Positions 18,607-28,319 are shown, counted from the first letter of the stretch. The stretch is 64,000 nucleotides of DNA from Vibrio pelagius (GCF_024347575.1 NZ_AP025503.1:1240001-1304000), one strand, 5' to 3'. Translations and numbers: made by a program. Notes: generated by a model not told the origin, from the sequence alone.

Positions 18607-18637
18607 TTTTGCCTAGCGCCTAAAACTAAATTACTAA

Positions 18638-18671
18638 AAAAATCCGAGAGCAATGAGGTTCTCGGATTTTT
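18638..18671 (+). terminator. Terminator after the binding-protein gene
   Basis: A 12-bp stem (18638-18649 with 18660-18671; core ATCCGAGA) ends in a T run. It closes the aminotransferase/binding-protein operon. Confidence 0.8.
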
Positions 18672-18711
18672 GTTACAAATAAATTCTATCTAGTGATTCT
18701 ATCAACGTTCT

Positions 18712-18819
18712 TCACACCAGTTTGTTCATTTTTGTATCTAAAGCTTTCCCACGATCTATTCTCCAGTCATAGTTGATACGACGATTTTTCAATCGGTTAA
18801 TCCTTCCTAGTTCACGCAT
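18712..18819 (-). CDS. Possible 35-residue basic small protein
   Basis: A minus-strand frame from ATG at 18819 to TGA at 18712 encodes 35 residues beginning MRELGRINRLKNRRINYDW and ending KMNKLV. An AAGGTGGA ribosome binding site stands 5 nt before the ATG, unusually good for a chance frame. Ten or so Arg/Lys residues make it strongly basic. No known family comes to mind. It may be a true small protein, a leader peptide or a fragment of a decayed gene; only the ribosome binding site and charge pattern support it. Confidence 0.4.
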   Translation of the reverse strand: MRELGRINRLKNRRINYDWRIDRGKALDTKMNKLV

Positions 18820-19171
18820 TTATATCCACCTTAAAGTATTAAAATAGCACAAAAAAATAAATTAATTTTGGCTTAACAACTTGTTCTAAAAATAAATTAA
18901 ATTTCAAAAACTCCGTAGTATTAGCCATTTAATGGCTTAATTAGTGACAAATATGATTGATATCACAATCAAATAAAACATAAGACTCACATATAAAACT
19001 TATCTCACAAAATACACAAATGTTATTGTAATACAAATTTGTCAAGGTAAAAATGTTGTAATGAAACGTTACAAGGGCGAGTAGTGTGCGATTGATTTTT
19101 AGATTTCAAGCTCGGCTTTAGCGTGACATAGACAACTGTACCTCTTACTAAAATGGATTCTGGAGAAGAAC
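18820..19171. other. AT-rich promoter region of the TRAP operon
   Basis: No gene seen. About 350 bp, clearly richer in A and T than the flanks, with TCACA half-sites (18964, 18988 and 19014 regions) that could suit CRP, and GGAGAAG just before the TRAP binding-protein ATG. No site can be assigned firmly. Confidence 0.4.
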
Positions 19172-20131
19172 ATGAAAAAACACCTACTAACGATTGCTGC
19201 TGCATCAGTTCTCTTGGCATTTGGATCTCAAGCCAAAACGTTAACCCTAGGACATGCGATGTCATTAGAAAGCGCTGCTCATCAAGGCATGGTGATCATG
19301 GCTGATAAAGTCAAAGAAAAATCGAATGGAGAGCTGACTATTAAGATTTTTCCAAACGGTCAGCTTGGATCTGAGCGTGACCAAGCTGAGCAGGTTGTTA
19401 CTGGCGCGATTGACATGGCAAAAATCAATGGTGGACTAGCCGAATCTTTTGAACCGACGTTTAAAGTGAATGCACTGCCATTCTTATTCCGTGATGTTCA
19501 ACATATGAGGATGTTCATGCGAAGTGAAGCGGCGCAAGAGATGCTGCTTTCAAGCCAGGGTAAGGGCTTCATTGGCCTCACATTTTATGATTCAGGTACA
19601 CGTAGCTTCTACGCTAAAAAAGCGATTAACTCTCCAGACGATCTAGCCGGTATGAAAGTTCGAGTTCCTGGCTCTCCTACAATGATGGAAATGGTCAATT
19701 TGTTAGGTGGTAAAGCTACACCTGTACCTTTCAATGAGGTATACACGGCACTGCAACAAGGCGTTATTGATGGTGCTGAAAATAATATTTCTAGCTTGGT
19801 TGAGATGAAACACAGTGAGGTTGCTAAGTTTTATTCCATGGATCAACACATGATGACCCCTGATGTAATCATTATTTCGGAATACAAATGGGGATCACTC
19901 ACGCCGCAAGAGCAAAAAATCTTAAAAGAAGCAGCAGCTGAATCTCTTGAAGAGCAGATTAAAATCTGGGACGCAACAGATGACATGAACAAAGAGAAAG
20001 GTATGAAAGCAGGCGTAACGTTTGTCAATGTTGACAAAGCGCCGTTCCGCGCGGCTGTGAAACCAATGATTGATGATGCGAAAAAAGATCCTAAATTAGC
20101 TTCATTCATTGAAAAAATTGAAGCTCTTTAA
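19172..20131 (+). CDS. TRAP transporter substrate-binding protein (DctP family)
   Basis: A 319-residue periplasmic protein with signal peptide (cleavage near FGSQAKT). It carries the TRAP P-subunit pattern: LGHAMSLESAAHQGM near the mature N terminus, IFPNGQLGSERDQAEQV, ALPFLFRD, and GMKVRVPGSPTMMEM, whose Arg is the conserved carboxylate-binding residue. GAENNISS fits the ligand-pocket region. The ligand is an organic acid of unknown identity. First gene of a complete P-Q-M operon; GGAGAAG precedes the ATG. Confidence 0.9.
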   Translation: MKKHLLTIAAASVLLAFGSQAKTLTLGHAMSLESAAHQGMVIMADKVKEKSNGELTIKIFPNGQLGSERDQAEQVVTGAIDMAKINGGLAESFEPTFKVNALPFLFRDVQHMRMFMRSEAAQEMLLSSQGKGFIGLTFYDSGTRSFYAKKAINSPDDLAGMKVRVPGSPTMMEMVNLLGGKATPVPFNEVYTALQQGVIDGAENNISSLVEMKHSEVAKFYSMDQHMMTPDVIIISEYKWGSLTPQEQKILKEAAAESLEEQIKIWDATDDMNKEKGMKAGVTFVNVDKAPFRAAVKPMIDDAKKDPKLASFIEKIEAL

Positions 20132-20198
20132 CCAGTCTTAGTGAAAATATAATTTTGCCTTGGTTTTGCTAGGGCAAAATTTTTTGAGGTATCACACA

Positions 20199-20678
20199 AT
20201 GTTAGCCACTTTCAGAAACTTACTTGATAGATTGATTCTTATTGTCTCTTCTTTTGCACTAATGCTACTCGTTGTTACCGTTACTTGGCAGGTTTTTAGT
20301 CGATATGTTTTGAACGACCCAAGTAATTGGACTGATGAACTTGCTCGTTATGCGATGGTGTGGCTTGGCCTACTAGGAGCAAGCTACTTGTTTGGCACCA
20401 AAGGCCACTTAGCAATAACACTATTGGATGGAGCTCTTAAGGGTAAAGCACACATAGCATTACATTTACTCATTAATATAATTTCAGGCGCATTTGTTTC
20501 TCTAGCAATGCTTATAGGTGGCATTGCCCTAATGGTAAGGACGACACAACAACTATCTCCAGCACTGCAACTACCGATGTCGACGGTTTATTCAATACTG
20601 CCGATTTCAGCCGTTATTATCCTCATCTATTTGATCATGAATACGTTGGATCTTTTTTGTGAACCTAATAAAAAGTAA
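20199..20678 (+). CDS. TRAP transporter small permease (DctQ family)
   Basis: About 159 residues from the ATG at 20199 (MLATFRNLLDRL), which has TGAGG 9 nt upstream; the open frame goes back 13 codons further without support. Four predicted helices and the motif WTDELARYAMVWLGLLGAS, typical of DctQ subunits, identify it. It forms the membrane complex with the large permease encoded 21 nt downstream. Confidence 0.9.
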   Translation: MLATFRNLLDRLILIVSSFALMLLVVTVTWQVFSRYVLNDPSNWTDELARYAMVWLGLLGASYLFGTKGHLAITLLDGALKGKAHIALHLLINIISGAFVSLAMLIGGIALMVRTTQQLSPALQLPMSTVYSILPISAVIILIYLIMNTLDLFCEPNKK

Positions 20679-20699
20679 GTTATAAAAGGACTTTATATT

Positions 20700-22007
20700 A
20701 TGGATTTGTCCATTGGTGTTTGGCTGCTAGGCCTCTTCTTATTAATGATCGCGATAAGCATGCCGATTGCAATTGCAATTGCTATGTCATCTTTAACGAT
20801 CATGTATTTTATTTTACCGTTTGAAGTTGCAAGTATCACTGCAGGTCAAAAAATAATTACCGGTATCGATAGTTTCAGTTTATTAGCTATCCCTTTCTTT
20901 ATTCTCGCTGGAAATATAATGAATGTGGGTGGCATCGCGAGTCGGCTAATCAACCTTGCAAAGCTTTTAGTTGGTTGGATCCCTGGGTCACTATTTCACG
21001 TGAACATATTTGCAAATATGATGTTTGGCGCAGTTTCAGGATCAGCCGTTGCAGCAGCGGCTGCTGTAGGTAAGACCTTAGGCCCTGAATTAGAAAAAGA
21101 TGGCTATGATAAAAACGTAGCAACGGCGGTGAACGTGGCATCTTGCCCCGCGGGTTTATTGATACCACCGAGTAATTCACTGATCGTGTTTTCAGTGGTA
21201 TCGGGTGGGACATCCGTAGCTGCACTATTTATCGCAGGTTATGTCCCAGGTATTTTAATGGGTTTAAGCTGTATGGTCGTAGCCTATTTCATCGCTAAAA
21301 AGAAAGGCTATAAAACAAGTGCGAATGACGGCTTCACAACAAGAGATGTTCTGAATATTGTTTGGCAAGCAACACCGAGCTTGGGACTTATTGTCGTTGT
21401 TATCGGCGGTATTATTGGAGGTGTGTTCACCGCAACAGAAGGGGCGTGTATAGCGGTACTGTATTCTTTTGTATTGTCACTCTGTTACCGAACCCTCAAG
21501 TGGGCACACTTCCCGGTAATTTGTAGAGAAACCGTTCAGGTTACTGGTATTATGCTGTTCTTGATTGGTGCTTCTACTATTATGTCATGGGCTATGGCTT
21601 TTACAGGGCTCCCGACAATGATCAGTGATTGGATGCTCTCTATTTCTAATAATCCGATTATCATCTTTATTCTGATGAATCTGATTCTGCTGATTGTGGG
21701 TATGTTTATGGATCTGACGCCAGCTGTATTGATTTTTACCCCTATTTTTATGCCGATTGCTGAACATTTAGGTATGCATCCTATTCACTTTGCGATGATG
21801 ATCATCTTCAACTTATGTATTGGTATTGCAACTCCACCCGTTGGTACTGCGTTATTTGTAGGTTGTAGTGTTAGTGGCTCGAAAATTGAGAATGTAATAA
21901 GAAGTATTCTGCCGTTTTGTGCTGTATTAAGCATTACCTTATTGGCTATTACTTTTATACCCGCAATTAGTCTGGCTCTTCCTCGTGCTTTTGGATTAAT
22001 TAATTAA
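20700..22007 (+). CDS. TRAP transporter large permease (DctM family)
   Basis: A 435-residue inner-membrane protein with about 12 helices, normal for DctM. Diagnostic stretches are IPFFILAGNIMNVGGIASR near residue 65, FGAVSGSAVAAAAAVGKTLG and LLIPPSNSLIVF. It would couple sodium import to uptake of the ligand delivered by the upstream binding protein. Last gene of the operon; no catabolic gene accompanies the three transporter genes, so the substrate stays open. Confidence 0.93.
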   Translation: MDLSIGVWLLGLFLLMIAISMPIAIAIAMSSLTIMYFILPFEVASITAGQKIITGIDSFSLLAIPFFILAGNIMNVGGIASRLINLAKLLVGWIPGSLFHVNIFANMMFGAVSGSAVAAAAAVGKTLGPELEKDGYDKNVATAVNVASCPAGLLIPPSNSLIVFSVVSGGTSVAALFIAGYVPGILMGLSCMVVAYFIAKKKGYKTSANDGFTTRDVLNIVWQATPSLGLIVVVIGGIIGGVFTATEGACIAVLYSFVLSLCYRTLKWAHFPVICRETVQVTGIMLFLIGASTIMSWAMAFTGLPTMISDWMLSISNNPIIIFILMNLILLIVGMFMDLTPAVLIFTPIFMPIAEHLGMHPIHFAMMIIFNLCIGIATPPVGTALFVGCSVSGSKIENVIRSILPFCAVLSITLLAITFIPAISLALPRAFGLIN

Positions 22008-22053
22008 TGCCTTTAAGTTCAGGGCTTATTGACTTGAAAAAGAATGACCAAAA

Positions 22054-22079
22054 AAAACCGCCTATATAAAGGCGGTTTT
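22054..22079. terminator. Bidirectional terminator
   Basis: AAAACCGCC (22054-22062) pairs with GGCGGTTTT (22071-22079), loop 8 nt, with A and T tracts on both sides. It lies between the convergent TRAP operon and the symporter gene. Confidence 0.85.
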
Positions 22080-22107
22080 ATATTCTCGTCTAAACTTAAC
22101 AACAAGG

Positions 22108-23361
22108 CTACGCTTGCTGTTTTTGTAGCTCAGCTTCTTTCTCTTCATCCTTGATTAGAGAGTCAACAATAACCGCACACGCCGCATCACCAGTGATGTT
22201 CAGAGCTGTACGAATCATGTCGAAGATACGGTCTAGAGCGAACAGTAGTGGTAGGCCTTCGATTGGAATTCCCGCTGCTAGTAGAACGGCTACAACTAGG
22301 AATGATGGACCTGGAACACCCGCTTGACCTACAGCACCAAGAGTTGATGTTACGATGATAGCGATGTACGCGCCCATTGATAGGTCAATGTTGAATAGCT
22401 GTGCGAAGAAGATAGCCACTAGGCCGTAGTAAATCGCGTTACCAGACATGTTGATTGTTGCACCCAGAGGCAGAACGAATGATGCCGTTGAGTTACGAAC
22501 ACCTAGCTCGTTCTCTACCGTATCCATAGTTACAGGTAGTGTTGCCATAGAAGAGGCTGTTGATAATGCTACGGCTTGTGGTTTTTTCATCGCTACTAGG
22601 AACTTCTTCGCCGAAGTTTTGGTGAAGATTTGTACCATCAGTGGGTAAGCAACAAAACCGAAGATTAAGATAGCAGCAACGTACACAACGAACAGTTTAA
22701 ACACGACCATAAGAGCGCCAAAACCAAATGTACCAACCGCTTCAGCCATCAGACCAAATACGCCAAGAGGAGCGATGATCATAACTTTGTTGATCATCCA
22801 TACCATAGCGTCAACGATAGCATTTACACCATTGATGATTGGCTCGCGTTTCTCTTTCGCTTGCTTAGAGATTGCGATACCAAAGAACAGGCAGAATACT
22901 AGAATCTGAAGGATGTTTGCTTCGTTTAAAGACTGGAAAACGTTGGTTGGGATCATACCTGTGATGGTCGCCCAGAAAGTTGGAAGTTCGCCTTTCGATG
23001 CATACTCAGATGAGAACATACTTTCAACACCAGAAACGTCGATACCGCGTCCTGGTTCGAATACTTCACCCATGATCAATGCAAGGGCAACAGCCAGTGC
23101 AGAAGTCAGTGCAAAGTAACCTAGAGTAGTGATACCTACTTTACCTGCTGATGAGCTATTGCCTAAGCCTGCTGCACCAGAGATCAGTGCAACGGCTACT
23201 AATGGTATAACCAGCATCTTGATCAAATTGATGAAGATCGCGCCTAGAGGAGCAAACATAGTTGCGCTCTCACCCATCATGGCACCGACTACAGTACCCA
23301 CGATCATAGCAATAACGACTTGAATGCCGATATTACCTAGTAAACTCTTTTCTTTTAACAC
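22108..23361 (-). CDS. DAACS dicarboxylate/amino acid:cation symporter
   Basis: About 417 residues from the GTG at 23361 (LKEKSLLGNIGIQVV follows), which has AGAGG 8 nt upstream; the frame runs 17 codons further but reads through an implausible Cys-rich start. Family hallmarks are present: INLIKMLVIPLVAVALISG, a serine-rich STASSMATLPVTM re-entrant hairpin, LPLGATINMSGNAIYYG (NMxGxx substrate/Na site) and GVPGPSFLVVAVLL. Substrate is probably glutamate, aspartate or a C4 acid. It is a single gene; a PurR-like palindrome lies about 185 bp upstream. Confidence 0.9.
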   Translation of the reverse strand: MLKEKSLLGNIGIQVVIAMIVGTVVGAMMGESATMFAPLGAIFINLIKMLVIPLVAVALISGAAGLGNSSSAGKVGITTLGYFALTSALAVALALIMGEVFEPGRGIDVSGVESMFSSEYASKGELPTFWATITGMIPTNVFQSLNEANILQILVFCLFFGIAISKQAKEKREPIINGVNAIVDAMVWMINKVMIIAPLGVFGLMAEAVGTFGFGALMVVFKLFVVYVAAILIFGFVAYPLMVQIFTKTSAKKFLVAMKKPQAVALSTASSMATLPVTMDTVENELGVRNSTASFVLPLGATINMSGNAIYYGLVAIFFAQLFNIDLSMGAYIAIIVTSTLGAVGQAGVPGPSFLVVAVLLAAGIPIEGLPLLFALDRIFDMIRTALNITGDAACAVIVDSLIKDEEKEAELQKQQA

Positions 23362-23543
23362 TTCCGTTACCTCTGTGCTACAAAATGTAAAATTCCTAGA
23401 ACTACATGCCAATGTACTTCGTACAATTGGATAAATATTTCGCGATGAGTTTTACACGTATCTGTTACATTTATCAATATGAGCAAAGGCGAAATACAAC
23501 TAAAAATAGGCGTAGAAAGTGATTGTGATTATATTTTGCACAA

Positions 23544-23559
23544 AAGCAAACGTTTGCTT
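23544..23559. promoter_or_regulatory. PurR/LacI-family-like operator upstream of the symporter
   Basis: AAGCAAACGTTTGCTT is a perfect 16-bp palindrome that fits the PurR consensus ANGCAANCGNTTNCNT at every defined position. A TATAAT sequence on the minus strand (23528-23533) lies just downstream, so the operator would cover the -35 region of a symporter promoter. PurR or another LacI-type repressor could bind. Confidence 0.5.
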
Positions 23560-23695
23560 GTTGCTTTGTTATGACATTCTATAAATTTTTAGTATGAGTA
23601 TTTGCTTTGTATTATTGCGCTGAAAGGGGAGAGGATTTTGAGGTTGTTAACAAGTGGTTAATAGTAGGATGATTTTACTCGTTAAAAAAAACACC

Positions 23696-23722
23696 CTCTG
23701 GCCTTAAAGCAAGCGGCCAGAG
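23696..23722 (-). terminator. trp operon terminator
   Basis: CTCTGGCC (23696-23703) pairs with GGCCAGAG (23715-23722); on the minus strand an eight-T run follows (plus-strand A run at 23683-23691). It lies directly after trpA. Confidence 0.85.
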
Positions 23723-23733
23723 AGCGTGTTATG

Positions 23734-24540
23734 TTACTTTTGCGTAGCCGCTTTCATTGGTGCAATAAAGTCAGCCAGCTTATCAAGCATGATCTGTGGT
23801 TGCTCTATATTCTGTTCGATGATTTTTACCACAGCAGAACCAGAAATCGCGCCCGCAGCGCCTGCTTCAATGGCTTCTTTCACTTGTTCAGGTGCCGAAA
23901 TACCAAAACCTAGTAGCGCTGGTGGTGCGTTGAATTGGTTTAGACGATCAAGCATGTGTCCAACAGGCATGTTTGCCTTTGTCTCTGCGCCCGTTACACC
24001 GGCACGAGAAAGTAGGTAAGTGTAACCACCACCGAGCTCAGCCACTTGCTTCAATGTTTCATCGCTTGCCGTTGGTGGTGCGATGAAGATTGGATGGATA
24101 CCGAACTTCTCAGCAGCCGCTACAAACTCTGCGCTCTCGTTAGTTGGCACGTCAGCAATCAGAACAGAATCAATGCCAGCTTTTGAACAGCGCTCGTAGA
24201 AGTCTTCAATACCGCGAGAATATACAAGGTTTGCATACATTAGAAGGCCAATCGGCAGTTCTGGGTATTTCGCGCGAATCTTACCAATCTGCTCAAAACA
24301 GATATCAGGAGTTGCGCCTGAATCCAGAGCACGGATGTTGGCCCCTTGGATAGTTGGGCCATCTGCTAGCGGATCAGAGAATGGAATACCTAGCTCTAGT
24401 GCATCGGCACCAGCTTCAACTAGGGTTTCCATGATCTTGTAAGACTGCTCTGCGTTTGGATCGCAAACCGTTACGAACGGTACAAATGCGCCTTGGTTTT
24501 TCTCGTTTAGGCGCGCAAACATCTTCTCATAACGGTTCAT
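23734..24540 (-). CDS. trpA: Tryptophan synthase alpha chain
   Basis: A 268-residue (beta/alpha)8 enzyme that splits indole-3-glycerol phosphate and channels indole to TrpB. Catalytic Glu and Asp lie in [18 protein letters not shown] near residues 49-61; the phosphate site is at GFGISAPEQ. The ATG overlaps the trpB stop by one base, typical of trpBA coupling. Last gene of the operon. Confidence 0.98.
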   Translation of the reverse strand: MNRYEKMFARLNEKNQGAFVPFVTVCDPNAEQSYKIMETLVEAGADALELGIPFSDPLADGPTIQGANIRALDSGATPDICFEQIGKIRAKYPELPIGLLMYANLVYSRGIEDFYERCSKAGIDSVLIADVPTNESAEFVAAAEKFGIHPIFIAPPTASDETLKQVAELGGGYTYLLSRAGVTGAETKANMPVGHMLDRLNQFNAPPALLGFGISAPEQVKEAIEAGAAGAISGSAVVKIIEQNIEQPQIMLDKLADFIAPMKAATQK

Positions 24541-25730
24541 TAGATAGCTCCTTTTTCTTCTAAGATGGCGTGTACGGTGAAGATGTCTTTGTCACCACGA
24601 CCTGATAGGTTTACAACCAATAGTTGTTCTTTTTCTGGGTTCTCACGAGCCATTTTCAGTGCGTGTGCAACAGCGTGAGAAGACTCAAGCGCAGGGATGA
24701 TACCTTCGTTGCGAGCGATCTCTTGAAAGGCTTCTAGTGCTTCATCATCGGTGACGTTGTCGTATTCTGCACGGCCAATTGCATTAAGGTGTGCGTGCTG
24801 AGGACCAACAGAAGGGAAGTCTAGACCTGCTGATACCGAGTAAGACTCTTCAACTTGACCATTAGAGTCTTGCATTAGTGGCGCCTTCATACCAAAGAAG
24901 ATGCCGGTTTTACCATGCTTAAGCGGTGCACCGTGCTGGTCGGTATCGATACCTTTACCTGCTGGCTCGACACCGATTAAGCGAACACTCTCTTCTTCGA
25001 TGAAATCAGCAAACATACCGATTGCATTTGAACCACCACCCACACAAGCAATAACAGCATCAGGTAGGCGACCTTCACGAGCTAGAATTTGGTTCTTGGT
25101 CTCTTCGCCAATCATGCGTTGGAAATCACGAACGATAGTTGGGAACGGGTGAGGGCCAGCTGCAGTACCTAGTAGGTAGTGTGCGTCTTCATATGTTGCT
25201 GACCAGTCACGTAGCGCTTCGTTACACGCATCTTTTAGCGTTGCGGAACCTGAGTGCACAGGGATAACCTCTGCGCCCATTAGCTTCATGCGGAATACGT
25301 TCGGGCTCTGACGCTCAACGTCTTTTGCACCCATGTATACACGACACTTAAGACCAAGCAGAGCACAAGCCAGAGCCGTTGCCACACCGTGTTGACCTGC
25401 GCCAGTTTCAGCGATGATCTCTTCTTTACCCATACGCTTTGCAAGCAGAGCTTGACCAAGCACTTGGTTGGTTTTGTGCGCGCCACCGTGCAGTAAGTCT
25501 TCACGCTTTAGGTAAAGCTTGGTCTTAGTGCCTTTCGTTAGGTTGCGAGTTAGTGTCAGTGCCGTTGGACGACCTGCGTACTCTTGAAGCAGTGTCATGA
25601 ACTCACTGCGAAATTCTGGATCCGCTTGAGCGTCGATAAACGCTTGTTCCAGTTGCTCTAGGGCTGGCACTAGAATCTGTGGTACGTATTGACCACCGTA
25701 TTCACCAAAGTAGGCATCAAGTTTCGCCAT
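24540..25730 (-). CDS. trpB: Tryptophan synthase beta chain
   Basis: A 396-residue PLP enzyme condensing indole with serine. The N terminus [20 protein letters not shown], the PLP lysine in [12 protein letters not shown] (about residue 86) and the phosphate loop [12 protein letters not shown] are all present. It is separated from trpCF by an unusual 138-bp gap containing three hairpins, and is coupled to trpA at its end. Confidence 0.98.
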   Translation of the reverse strand: MAKLDAYFGEYGGQYVPQILVPALEQLEQAFIDAQADPEFRSEFMTLLQEYAGRPTALTLTRNLTKGTKTKLYLKREDLLHGGAHKTNQVLGQALLAKRMGKEEIIAETGAGQHGVATALACALLGLKCRVYMGAKDVERQSPNVFRMKLMGAEVIPVHSGSATLKDACNEALRDWSATYEDAHYLLGTAAGPHPFPTIVRDFQRMIGEETKNQILAREGRLPDAVIACVGGGSNAIGMFADFIEEESVRLIGVEPAGKGIDTDQHGAPLKHGKTGIFFGMKAPLMQDSNGQVEESYSVSAGLDFPSVGPQHAHLNAIGRAEYDNVTDDEALEAFQEIARNEGIIPALESSHAVAHALKMARENPEKEQLLVVNLSGRGDKDIFTVHAILEEKGAI

Positions 25731-25751
25731 CGTGTTATTCCTTCAATTTGC

Positions 25752-25836
25752 TTGGTATGTCTGGATACCAATGTCTTTAATCTTGTAGAGCACCTCATTG
25801 CGATGCTCTGAAATAGGGTCTGTAGACTATCTACAG
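25752..25836 (-). other. Three consecutive hairpins between trpCF and trpB
   Basis: Perfect stems: TTGGTAT/ATACCAA (25752-25771), AGAGCA/TGCTCT (25787-25809) and CTGTAGA/TCTACAG (25820-25836). Other junctions in this operon are 1-24 nt long, so this gap stands out. None has a T tract, so they are not simple terminators; mRNA processing, stability or an internal promoter are possible. Confidence 0.6.
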
Positions 25837-25868
25837 TGAATCATCTGTTCTTAAGTTGGGCTGGTCGC

Positions 25869-27296
25869 TCAGTATTGGCGAATTGCAGCAAACGCTTTGT
25901 TGAGTTTGTCTGCATCTTTCTTACCCGGGGCACTCTCAACACCTGAGTTAAGGTCGAGCCCTAAACAGCCTAAAGTGGCTGCTTGCTGTGCATTATCTGG
26001 GTTTAAACCACCCGCTAACATCACAGAACTCTGATCATTGATCAGTTGCCAGTCGAATACTTGACCTGTTCCACCAGTCTGAGAGCCTACTTTTGCATCA
26101 AGCAGATGGCGAGCCACATTGCTTTCTAATAGTGCCGGTAGCGAGTCTTCAACGCCGTAAGCTTTCCAAATCTCTACGTGTTCCGGTAGCTGATTTGCAA
26201 GTTCAGTCACGTATTGTTGTGATTCTTCACCATGAAGCTGAACACCGTATAAACCGAGCTCTTTCACGGCATTGATAACGCTAGCTTGGTCATGGTTTTG
26301 GAATACGCCAATGTACTTAAGCGGTGCTCCACTCATGGTTAAGCGTGCTGCTTCTAGGTCAACACAACGCTTTGACGCCTCTACAAAAATTAGGCCACCG
26401 AATACCGCACCGGCTTGGTAAGCTTTAGCTGCATCATCAGGATGAGTTAAGCCACAAACTTTGTTTTCACCTAATGTTACCTTGCGAACGGCAAGCTCTA
26501 GGTTCTCTTCTGCCATCAATGAGCTACCGATAAGGAAGCCGTCTGCAAATGTCGCTAAGTCACGCACTTGCTGATGAGTGTAGATACCAGACTCTGAAAT
26601 CACGACTGCGTTTGGTGCTAACTCACGAAGCAGAGGCGCCAGCTCTTTGGTACGGTTTAGATCTGTGCTTAGGTCACGAAGGTTACGGTTGTTGATACCA
26701 ATCACTTTCGCGTCTAATCCGACAGCACGGTGCAGCTCTTCTTCGTTACTAACCTCTGTTAGCACGCCCATGCCTAATGAGTGAGCAACTTCAGCGAGAG
26801 TGCGGTACTCATCATCGTTTAGTACAGATAGCATCAGTAGGATAGCGTCTGCCGAGTAGTGACGAGCTAAGTAAACCTGATAAGTATCGACCATGAAGTC
26901 TTTACATAGGATTGGTTGCTTAGCAATGCTACGTACTTTAGGTAAGAATTCGAAATCGCCTTGGAAATACTTCTCATCAGTCAGTACCGAAATCGCGTTT
27001 GCGTGGTTGTTGTAAACCGATGCAATGTATTCAAGGTCAAAGTCATCACGAATCAAGCCTTTAGAAGGAGACGCCTTTTTACATTCGGTGATGAATACGG
27101 TTTGCTCTTGGCTTAATGCATCATAGAAGCTGCGGTCTGAAGCGGTTAGCGCATCTTTGAACTCATTTAGTGGTTGCTGCTGTTTACGCGCTTCAACCCA
27201 TTGATACTTGTCGCGAACAATTTTTGCTAATACTTCTGCCATTTCTGCTTCTTTTACAGAAACGTGAGTTGATAACTTTTCGTTTGTCTGTGTCAT
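25869..27296 (-). CDS. trpCF: Bifunctional indole-3-glycerol phosphate synthase / phosphoribosylanthranilate isomerase
   Basis: A 475-residue fusion, as in E. coli TrpC. The IGPS half (to about residue 260) shows FITECKKASPSKGLIR, FLPKVRSIAKQPILCKDF, GINNRNLRDL and VVISESGIYT. The isomerase half has KVCGLTHPDDAAKAYQAGA with its catalytic Cys, GVQLHGEE and a C-terminal LDLNSGVE. It lies 24 nt after trpD. Confidence 0.97.
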   Translation of the reverse strand: MTQTNEKLSTHVSVKEAEMAEVLAKIVRDKYQWVEARKQQQPLNEFKDALTASDRSFYDALSQEQTVFITECKKASPSKGLIRDDFDLEYIASVYNNHANAISVLTDEKYFQGDFEFLPKVRSIAKQPILCKDFMVDTYQVYLARHYSADAILLMLSVLNDDEYRTLAEVAHSLGMGVLTEVSNEEELHRAVGLDAKVIGINNRNLRDLSTDLNRTKELAPLLRELAPNAVVISESGIYTHQQVRDLATFADGFLIGSSLMAEENLELAVRKVTLGENKVCGLTHPDDAAKAYQAGAVFGGLIFVEASKRCVDLEAARLTMSGAPLKYIGVFQNHDQASVINAVKELGLYGVQLHGEESQQYVTELANQLPEHVEIWKAYGVEDSLPALLESNVARHLLDAKVGSQTGGTGQVFDWQLINDQSSVMLAGGLNPDNAQQAATLGCLGLDLNSGVESAPGKKDADKLNKAFAAIRQY

Positions 27297-27320
27297 CTTT
27301 CTAGTCTCAAATCTTGTTCG

Positions 27321-28319
27321 TTATGCGTGGTCGGCAAGTTGCTGTACAAGCTCATACGCTTTGCCAGAGTTCATTGCTTCCATTGCCTTCGCTGCGTTGG
27401 CTTTTAGATCTTCATGACCAAATAGACGCATCAGTAGAGCAACGTTAACCGCAACCGCACCCGCCTGAGCTTCAGTACCTTTACCTGTTAGGATATTTGT
27501 GGTGATAGCTTTGTTCTCGTCTGGCGCACCGCCTTTGATTGCTTCTAGCGGATGCTGATTGAGGCCGAAATCTTCAGGAGACACAATGTATTCATGAATC
27601 TGACCATCTTTGATCTCTGCAACGATGGTTTCACCGTGAATTGCAACTTCATCTAGACCACTGCCGTGAACCACAGCTGCACGCTTCATACCCATTTGCA
27701 GCATGGTCTCAGCGATAGGGCGCACTAGTTCTTTGCTGTAAACACCCATCAGTTCGATGTTAGGACGAGCTGGGTTAATTAGTGGACCAAGGATGTTAAA
27801 GATGGTGCGAGTTTTCATTGTTTGACGTACTGGCATCGCGTGACGTACACCACCGTGGTATTGCGGTGCAAACAGGAAAGCAACGCCAAGCTTATCAACG
27901 GCAGAGCGAGTGTCTTCTGCGCTCATCGCTAGGTTAATACCAAACTTATCAAGAAGATCCGATGAACCCGATTTGCTTGATACGCTGCGGTTACCGTGTT
28001 TTGCGATTTTTAGACCACAAGCCGCTGCAACAAATGCTGAAGTTGTAGAGATGTTGATTGTGTCATGACCATCACCACCTGTACCTACGATATCTGCAAA
28101 ATCGTAATTAGGGCGTGGGAAAGGGTTTGCGTTTGCCAGCAGTGCTTTCGCCGCACCAGCAATCTCTTCAGGTGTTTCGCCTTTGATCTTTAGTGCAGTC
28201 AGTACTGACGCCATCAGAATAGGGTCAAGTTCGCCTTTGATGATGATGTCGAAAAGCTGTTGGCTTTCTTCTTGAGTAAGAGACTGTTGGTCGTAAAGCT
28301 TATTAATAATCTGTTCCAT
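27321..28319 (-). CDS. trpD: Anthranilate phosphoribosyltransferase
   Basis: A 332-residue enzyme transferring phosphoribose from PRPP to anthranilate. PRPP-binding DIVGTGGDGHDTINIST near residue 77 and KHGNRSVSSKSGSSDLLD near 107 are diagnostic. TrpD is separate from TrpG here, unlike the fused E. coli TrpGD. It lies 9 nt after trpG. Confidence 0.98.
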   Translation of the reverse strand: MEQIINKLYDQQSLTQEESQQLFDIIIKGELDPILMASVLTALKIKGETPEEIAGAAKALLANANPFPRPNYDFADIVGTGGDGHDTINISTTSAFVAAACGLKIAKHGNRSVSSKSGSSDLLDKFGINLAMSAEDTRSAVDKLGVAFLFAPQYHGGVRHAMPVRQTMKTRTIFNILGPLINPARPNIELMGVYSKELVRPIAETMLQMGMKRAAVVHGSGLDEVAIHGETIVAEIKDGQIHEYIVSPEDFGLNQHPLEAIKGGAPDENKAITTNILTGKGTEAQAGAVAVNVALLMRLFGHEDLKANAAKAMEAMNSGKAYELVQQLADHA

